NCBI GenBank assembly: GCA_029555885.1
Contig: JAKPQT010000284.1
Span: 1 to 9,324 of the forward strand
DNA from: Chloroflexota bacterium
GTDB lineage: Bacteria > Chloroflexota > Anaerolineae > CG2-30-64-16
Reading direction: 5' to 3'
DNA: 9,324 nucleotides
Shown here in pieces: positions 6,111 through 9,324 of this stretch (the first letter of the stretch is position 1; each line of letters opens with the position of its first letter). Below the pieces are notes generated by a model. It had not been told where the DNA came from and made no database searches. It worked only from the letters and a program-made list of their open reading frames with translations. The position numbers and the translations under genes are program-made.

Positions 6111-7009
6111 CGTGGCCTCCGGCTAATCAGCAGGGCGCCGGCGAAGCCTATAACCAGGCCGAGGAACCCGCCGATACCCATTGTCAATCCCATCCCTACG
6201 ATTGCGTTGCGGCGCAACTGAGCCGCCTGCGCCGTCGTCGTGTTTACCTGTGTTTCCAGTTCCTCGATCCGTTCGTTAGCCACCTGCAACTGGCGGGTGG
6301 TCTCGCCGCGGGTCGGTGCCCCACCCGTGCCGGACTCTGTCGCGGCTGCTGCCGAGCTGTGGCAGCGGATGCAGACATCTGAAGCGACCGTGAACGAGTG
6401 GTTGCTGACGACGCTGACACCTTCGCTGGCCGCCTCAGCCTTCTCGCGCTCGCTGACGGCCATGTGGCAGCCAGAGCAATTCACAGCGGTGATGTCATGA
6501 ACCGCATGCGCCAGTTCGGTCTCGACATCAGAATGGCACGAAGAACAGAGCTCTTCCTCGGTGGGCAGCCGCAAACCCTGCGTGTGAGCGGGGTGGCAGT
6601 CGTAGCAGTCCAGGTTCTTCTGACCGTGCAGGCTCTGCTCCCATTCGGCGAAGGCAGCGGCATGACAGCCGTGGCAGGTCTCCGACTCCATCGGCAGGAT
6701 CATCGTTTCGGCCTTCGGATGACCTTCCTTGTATTCGCCGTGGCACGACTCACAAGTCACCTTGCCGGTTCGAGCATGGGTTGAGTTCTCCCAGATGACG
6801 CCGGTTTCCTCGTGGCAGCTTTCGCAAACAGGCTTGCCCGGCTGCGCGTGGGCGATGGCATCTGCATCAGCCTGCGCGGCTGCCATCGTGTCAGCGTTGG
6901 TGACTGCCGTCAACGATAGAGCGAGGACCAGGAGGACGAATGTGGGGATGATCGCGGGCCACAGGGAGCGCTTGAGGCGCTCCCCCAGCCCTCTTATTGA
7001 GTTATGCAT
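6107..7009 (-). CDS. Membrane-anchored seven-heme c-type cytochrome
   Basis: 300 residues with seven CXXCH haem-attachment sites at about 62, 86, 112, 135, 155, 178 and 213 (CESCH, CESCH, CHGCH, CYDCH, CSSCH, CSGCH, CIRCH). Residues 17-37 are a signal or anchor segment, so the haem domain is outside the cytoplasmic membrane. Extra histidines (for example HAR, HGQ, HPAH, HAVH) are available as distal ligands, which suggests bis-His low-potential haems. After the haem domain come a Gly/Thr-rich linker, a coiled-coil-like stretch (about 236-267, NERIEELETQV) and a second membrane span (about 269-294) ending in RRPR. The coiled coil and second anchor are unusual for a simple NapC- or c3-type cytochrome and suggest oligomerisation. 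GGAGA about eight bases before ATG 7007-7009 supports the start. It overlaps the Fe-S gene by four bases. It is the likely periplasmic electron entry or exit point of the complex. Confidence 0.92.
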   Translation of the reverse strand: MHNSIRGLGERLKRSLWPAIIPTFVLLVLALSLTAVTNADTMAAAQADADAIAHAQPGKPVCESCHEETGVIWENSTHARTGKVTCESCHGEYKEGHPKAETMILPMESETCHGCHAAAFAEWEQSLHGQKNLDCYDCHPAHTQGLRLPTEEELCSSCHSDVETELAHAVHDITAVNCSGCHMAVSEREKAEAASEGVSVVSNHSFTVASDVCIRCHSSAAAATESGTGGAPTRGETTRQLQVANERIEELETQVNTTTAQAAQLRRNAIVGMGLTMGIGGFLGLVIGFAGALLISRRPR

Positions 7010-7039
7010 GATGTTAGTCTCCGGAAAGTTTCTGCTGGC

Positions 7040-7567
7040 TCAGACCATCGGGTAGCGCTGGAAAACGTCGCACTTGACACAGTCCTCGGGAATCTGGCCC
7101 TCCGCATCGAAGCGGGCTTGCCAGCAAGGCTGGTCAGGGTGCTGTGCCGCCGCACACTGGCTTTTGGTTGCCGGGCTGCAGCCCTTCACATCCCAGCAGG
7201 CCGCAGAAGCTGCGGAGGCTGCCGATGCACCGGGTGCCGTACTCGTAGAAGAAGCAGGCGCAGCAGGCATGGCGGCCGAAAGGCCCGGCTGGATGCGCTG
7301 GTCTTTGATGGCCGGCGGGATGATGAACGGCGCCACCGGCTCCTTGGCGGGAGCAGGCATGCGGACAGGCGCTGCCGGGCGAGGGGCGGTCGGCTGAACG
7401 GCAGGCCGCGCCTCCGGGTGCTTGGCGGCATAGTCGTGGGCTTCTGCTTCCCACCGGCGGTCGAGCCGCTTCAGTCCATACACCAGACCTGCCAGCACCA
7501 GTGCCGGCACGCCGAAGCGCAGTGCAACCATGCCGAAAAAGACAAGTAGATCAACGAAGTTAGGCAT
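7040..7567 (-). CDS. Membrane-anchored 'two-CW' cysteine domain protein
   Basis: 175 residues from ATG 7565-7567, which has GGAGG five bases upstream; an alternative TTG at 7583-7585 lies upstream of that ribosome site and is rejected. Residues about 5-31 form one membrane span followed by KRLDRR, so by the positive-inside rule the C-terminus faces the cytoplasm. A long Pro/Ala-rich linker (about 52-122) leads to a compact domain with six cysteines at 124, 130, 138, 148, 163 and 166. Two are in Cys-Trp pairs (CWDVKGC and CWQ), and the end is CVKCDVF. This spacing resembles the small CW...C...CW...C..C domain found on bacterial signalling and redox proteins; the family name is from memory. Such a domain might bind a metal or respond to redox state. 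It sits between a microprotein gene and the cytochrome gene (30 bases away), so a role in assembly, sensing or electron transfer for the complex is inferred. Direct function is unknown. Confidence 0.8.
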   Translation of the reverse strand: MPNFVDLLVFFGMVALRFGVPALVLAGLVYGLKRLDRRWEAEAHDYAAKHPEARPAVQPTAPRPAAPVRMPAPAKEPVAPFIIPPAIKDQRIQPGLSAAMPAAPASSTSTAPGASAASAASAACWDVKGCSPATKSQCAAAQHPDQPCWQARFDAEGQIPEDCVKCDVFQRYPMV

Positions 7568-7594
7568 TGGAACCTCCAAATACAACCAGTCAAA

Positions 7595-7708
7595 CTAGAC
7601 CGTGCGGTGGGCATCCCAGGTGCGCAGGTAATGGCTCATCATGAATAACATCGTGGCGGGCAGCGCCAGCCGCAGTGTCAGTCCGATTGCGAAGGTGAGA
7701 GCTTCCAT
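7595..7708 (-). CDS. 37-residue single-span membrane microprotein, first gene of the redox operon
   Basis: ATG at 7706-7708 is preceded by a strong GGGAGGA about four bases away and the frame ends with TAG at 7595-7597. The peptide begins MEALTFAIGLTLRLALP, continues through a hydrophobic, methionine-rich stretch (ATMLFMMSHYL) and ends RTWDAHRTV, giving one probable membrane span. It is 27 bases before the next gene's start, with its own good ribosome site, and is the first coding sequence after the promoter. Small single-span proteins accompany other complexes of this type, such as HmcD in the Desulfovibrio Hmc complex, and stabilise or assemble them; a similar role here is inference. No sequence family was recognised. 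Confidence 0.65.
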   Translation of the reverse strand: MEALTFAIGLTLRLALPATMLFMMSHYLRTWDAHRTV

Positions 7709-7727
7709 GATGTCCTCCCGTTTTCCT

Positions 7728-7743
7728 GCCTGGCAAGCCAGGC
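7728..7743. promoter_or_regulatory. Short palindrome in the operon's 5' leader
   Basis: GCCTGGC (7728-7734) and GCCAGGC (7737-7743) are perfect arms separated by two bases, about 20 bases upstream of the microprotein start and downstream of the proposed promoter. It could be a repressor operator or an mRNA leader hairpin; a loop of two bases favours a DNA-binding site over a hairpin. Confidence 0.4.
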
Positions 7744-7788
7744 CGCTGTCTGTAAGGTGCTGTTACCGAGTGTGATTTCACTATTCCG

Positions 7789-7817
7789 AGTATATCAGGC
7801 AGGAGAGGCGGGGTAAA
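7789..7817 (-). promoter_or_regulatory. Proposed promoter of the redox operon
   Basis: On the minus strand TTTACC (7812-7817) is followed after 17 bases by TATACT (7789-7794), which matches the sigma-70-type -10 in five of six positions. Transcription would start near 7782 and leave a leader of about 75 bases before the microprotein start. The -35 match is weak (four of six), as expected for an activator-dependent promoter, and it overlaps the GGGTAAA/TTTACCC inverted repeat. Confidence 0.45.
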
Positions 7818-7858
7818 TCGGGTGGTTTACCCATCTTGGCGATGGGTGTTATACCCAT
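7811..7858. promoter_or_regulatory. Cluster of NarL-heptamer-like elements upstream of the operon
   Basis: Three overlapping inverted repeats are packed into 48 bases: GGGTAAA (7811-7817) with TTTACCC (7826-7832); ACCCATC (7829-7835) with GATGGGT (7841-7847); and ATGGGT (7842-7847) with ACCCAT (7853-7858). TACCCAT occurs on the plus strand at 7828-7834 and again at 7852-7858, and ATGGGTG (7842-7848) is a near match on the other strand. TACCCAT fits the TACYNMT-type heptamer bound by NarL in enteric bacteria. The cluster lies at and just upstream of the proposed -35, the usual place for activator sites, and the gene immediately upstream encodes a NarL-family regulator. Binding is inference. 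The alternative is an RNA structure switch, but the elements lie upstream of the proposed transcript start. Confidence 0.45.
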
Positions 7859-7958
7859 GCGCGCGCGAGGACGTCTTTGTTGTGGCTCGATTGTGTTGTG
7901 GCACGGTCGTGCAGCCTTCGGTTGCGGAGACCTGCCATAGCATAGGGGAGAAAGGGAT

Positions 7959-7989
7959 GTTGCGGGCAGGGCTTACCTCTGCCCGCAAC
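7959..7989 (-). terminator. Hairpin terminator after the response regulator
   Basis: GTTGCGGGCAG (7959-7969) and CTGCCCGCAAC (7979-7989) are perfect 11-bp GC-rich arms around a 9-base loop. The hairpin begins three bases after the regulator's TAA and is followed on the minus strand by ATCCCTTTCTCCCC, a pyrimidine-rich tract. It separates the regulator gene from the redox operon. Confidence 0.7.
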
Positions 7990-7991
7990 TC

Positions 7992-8651
7992 TTACTTGAG
8001 CTCGATGAGGCCCTTTTCGATGGCGTAGCGGACCAGTTCGACGCGGCTGTGGAGGTTGAGCTTGGCCATGATGTTTTCGCGGTGGCGGTTGACCGTCTTG
8101 ACGCTGATGACCAGGGCGTCGGCAATCTCCTGGTTGGAGTGGCCTTCAGCGATCAGCGTCAGGACCTCCCGCTCCCGTTCGGTCAGTTCTTCGAAGCCGC
8201 GTGCGCCGGCACCGGGCGATTCGCGGCGCTGGAGATATTCATTGACCAGCACGCGCGCGACCGACGGGAAGAGGAACATGCCGCCGCCGCTGACTGCGTG
8301 AATCGCACCGATCAACTCATTCGGCGCGGCGCGTTTGGGCACATAGCCCGACGCGCCCGCAGACAGCATTTCGAAGAAATACTGGTCATCCTCGTGCATG
8401 GTCAGCGCAAGCACGGCGATATCGGGGCAGCAGGCCTTGATGCGCCGCGTGGCCTCGATCCCGTTCATGTCGGGCATGGAGATGTCCATGAGCACGACGT
8501 CGGGCCGCAGTTCCTCGGCCATGCGCACGCCCTCGCTGCCGGTCTCGGCCTCACCGACGATCTGTAGTTCCGGGTCCGCGCTCAACAGCATTCGCAGCCC
8601 GGCGCGCAGGACAGCGTGGTCATCTACCAGCAACAGCCTTACAGAAGCCAT
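7992..8651 (-). CDS. NarL/FixJ-family two-component response regulator
   Basis: 219 residues, the normal length. The N-terminal receiver domain has the acidic pair Asp10/Asp11, the phospho-acceptor Asp56 in LMDISMPDMNG, Thr84 and Lys106, so it is complete. A linker (about 135-152) leads to a LuxR-type helix-turn-helix: LTEREREVLTLIAEGHSNQE, then IADALVISVKTVNRHRENIMAKLNLHSR. It would bind DNA as a dimer when phosphorylated by a histidine kinase; no kinase gene is in the window. The start ATG has only a weak ribosome site (AAGAG directly before it, AGGA about 12 bases upstream). It lies 34 bases after the SIS-domain gene on the same strand, so it could be co-transcribed with it. The redox operon begins about 280 bases downstream in the same direction behind NarL-like heptamers, making it the likely target; this link is inferred. 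Confidence 0.93.
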   Translation of the reverse strand: MASVRLLLVDDHAVLRAGLRMLLSADPELQIVGEAETGSEGVRMAEELRPDVVLMDISMPDMNGIEATRRIKACCPDIAVLALTMHEDDQYFFEMLSAGASGYVPKRAAPNELIGAIHAVSGGGMFLFPSVARVLVNEYLQRRESPGAGARGFEELTEREREVLTLIAEGHSNQEIADALVISVKTVNRHRENIMAKLNLHSRVELVRYAIEKGLIELK

Positions 8652-8657
8652 CTCTTA

Positions 8658-8678
8658 TAATTCCTAATTCTTAATTCG
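8658..8678. repeat. Three tandem TAATTCN heptamers before the response regulator
   Basis: TAATTCC (8658-8664), TAATTCT (8665-8671) and TAATTCG (8672-8678) stand head to tail in the 34-base gap upstream of the regulator start. The tract is strongly AT-rich inside GC-rich DNA. It could be a binding array, an UP-like element or a remnant short-sequence repeat. Confidence 0.6.
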
Positions 8679-8685
8679 TAGTTGA

Positions 8686-9324
8686 TCAGCGCGTCTCGGT
8701 CACCTTGTGCAGCGCACGCGGACGATCCGGGTCCAGGTCGCGCGTATGGGCCAGGTTCGCGGCCAGCAGTTGGCCGGGGACGATGCTCACCAGCGGCGAT
8801 AGCCATTCGGGCACGCCGGCGGGCAGGGCCAGCGGGATCCGCGCCAGGCTGAGCGCGGCCTCATCATCGCTGATGACAACCAGTTCCGCCTGCTGCTCGC
8901 GCACGGTGGCCATAAACGCCTTGAGTTCAGGCAGCATCCGGCCCGATGGTGCGATGACGATGACCGGGAAGCCACGCGCCACAAGCGCGAGCGGGCCGTG
9001 CAGGAAATCCGCGCTGCTGTAGGGCTCGACGACCGTGTAGGTCATCTCCTTCAGCTTCAGGGCCATCTCGAAAGCGGTGGCATAGTTGTACCCGCGGCCG
9101 ATGGTGACGCACGACTCCATATAGCGGTAGCGTTCTGCAACGAGCGCGATGTCCTCGTGCAGCGCCAGCACCTCCGCCACCTGCTCCGGCACGCGGCGCA
9201 GCGCATCCATGCGCTCCCCGCCGGCCAGCGCCACGCTCAACAGGGCGATTGCGGCCAGTTCCGCGGTGTAGGTCTTGGTCGCGGCCACGGCCAGCTCTTC
9301 CCCGGCGTGCAGCCCGATGATGAA
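8686..9324 (-). CDS. GlmS-like SIS-domain sugar-phosphate isomerase, C-terminal part; 5' end outside window
   Basis: 212 codons are visible; the frame is open to the right edge, so the GTG at 9286-9288 is internal. The fragment covers the end of one SIS domain ([19 protein letters not shown]) and the whole second SIS domain. It keeps positions that matter in the isomerase half of E. coli GlmS: the ALKLKE motif carrying the equivalents of Lys485 and Glu488, the LHGP motif with the equivalent of His504, and a C-terminal [10 protein letters not shown] whose Lys aligns with Lys603. The ending [12 protein letters not shown] parallels the DVD-PRNLAK end of GlmS. It should therefore bind a hexose phosphate and may isomerise or deaminate it. 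Whether a glutaminase domain precedes it, which would make it a true glucosamine-6-phosphate synthase, cannot be seen. A stand-alone SIS protein acting on amino-sugar or fructosamine phosphates is equally possible. Confidence 0.85.
   Translation of the reverse strand, partial: FIIGLHAGEELAVAATKTYTAELAAIALLSVALAGGERMDALRRVPEQVAEVLALHEDIALVAERYRYMESCVTIGRGYNYATAFEMALKLKEMTYTVVEPYSSADFLHGPLALVARGFPVIVIAPSGRMLPELKAFMATVREQQAELVVISDDEAALSLARIPLALPAGVPEWLSPLVSIVPGQLLAANLAHTRDLDPDRPRALHKVTETR

Noticed and set aside
7568..7585. TTG start at 7583-7585 for the two-CW protein
   Set aside because: The GGAGG ribosome site lies downstream of it and is correctly placed for the ATG at 7565-7567.
7811..7858. 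Transcription attenuator or riboswitch
   Set aside because: The alternative hairpins lie upstream of the best promoter match, so they would not be transcribed with the operon; DNA-binding sites fit better.
7878..7912. Direct repeat TGTTGTGGC (7878-7886, 7894-7902) and small palindrome GCACG-GT-CGTGC
   Set aside because: Short and isolated; compatible with chance in this intergenic stretch and not placed at a promoter.

Overview
The window is GC-rich bacterial DNA with tightly packed genes and mostly one-gene-one-function families. The TGS/ThrRS-like type of nucleoside kinase, a GH172/DUF2961 protein, the tungsten-type radical SAM maturase and the HybA/HybB-type membrane redox genes together fit an anaerobic or facultative Chloroflexota bacterium. 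That placement is inference from gene families; no marker gene is present. No tRNA, rRNA, CRISPR array, transposase or phage gene was seen.

Left part (about 1-2550). The 3' part of a nucleoside (uridine) kinase gene runs off the left edge. Two bases after its stop lies a MoaD-like sulfur-carrier gene that breaks off before its essential C-terminal Gly-Gly. Directly abutting the break, on the other strand, is an unannotated ~45-codon piece of a tungsten aldehyde:ferredoxin oxidoreductase (AOR) gene. A few hundred bases on is a radical SAM gene of the tungsten-oxidoreductase maturase type (AbrB-like N-terminus, CX3CX2C cluster motif) that has lost its C-terminal cysteine-rich end at a GC palindrome and a dispersed repeat. 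These three neighbours look like the wreck of a former AOR / MoaD / maturase locus.

Middle (2550-3820). A perfect 28-bp inverted repeat separates the maturase from a complete DUF2961/GH172 gene on the minus strand.

Right-centre (3880-7860). A five-gene minus-strand operon reads from right to left: a 37-residue single-span membrane microprotein, a membrane-anchored protein with a six-Cys 'two-CW' domain, a membrane-anchored seven-heme cytochrome c, a Tat-exported four-cluster [4Fe-4S] protein (HybA-like), and a HybB/NrfD-family quinone-interacting membrane protein. It ends at a terminator hairpin. It looks like a membrane module moving electrons between the quinone pool and periplasmic partners, with no catalytic hydrogenase or molybdopterin subunit in the window. 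Its upstream region has a plausible sigma-70-type promoter and a cluster of TACCCAT / TTTACCC elements resembling NarL heptamers.

Right end (7992-9324). A NarL/FixJ-family response regulator, with its own terminator, lies just upstream of that operon in the same direction and is the obvious candidate regulator. Upstream of it, 34 bases away, is the 3' part of a GlmS-like SIS-domain sugar isomerase gene that runs off the right edge.
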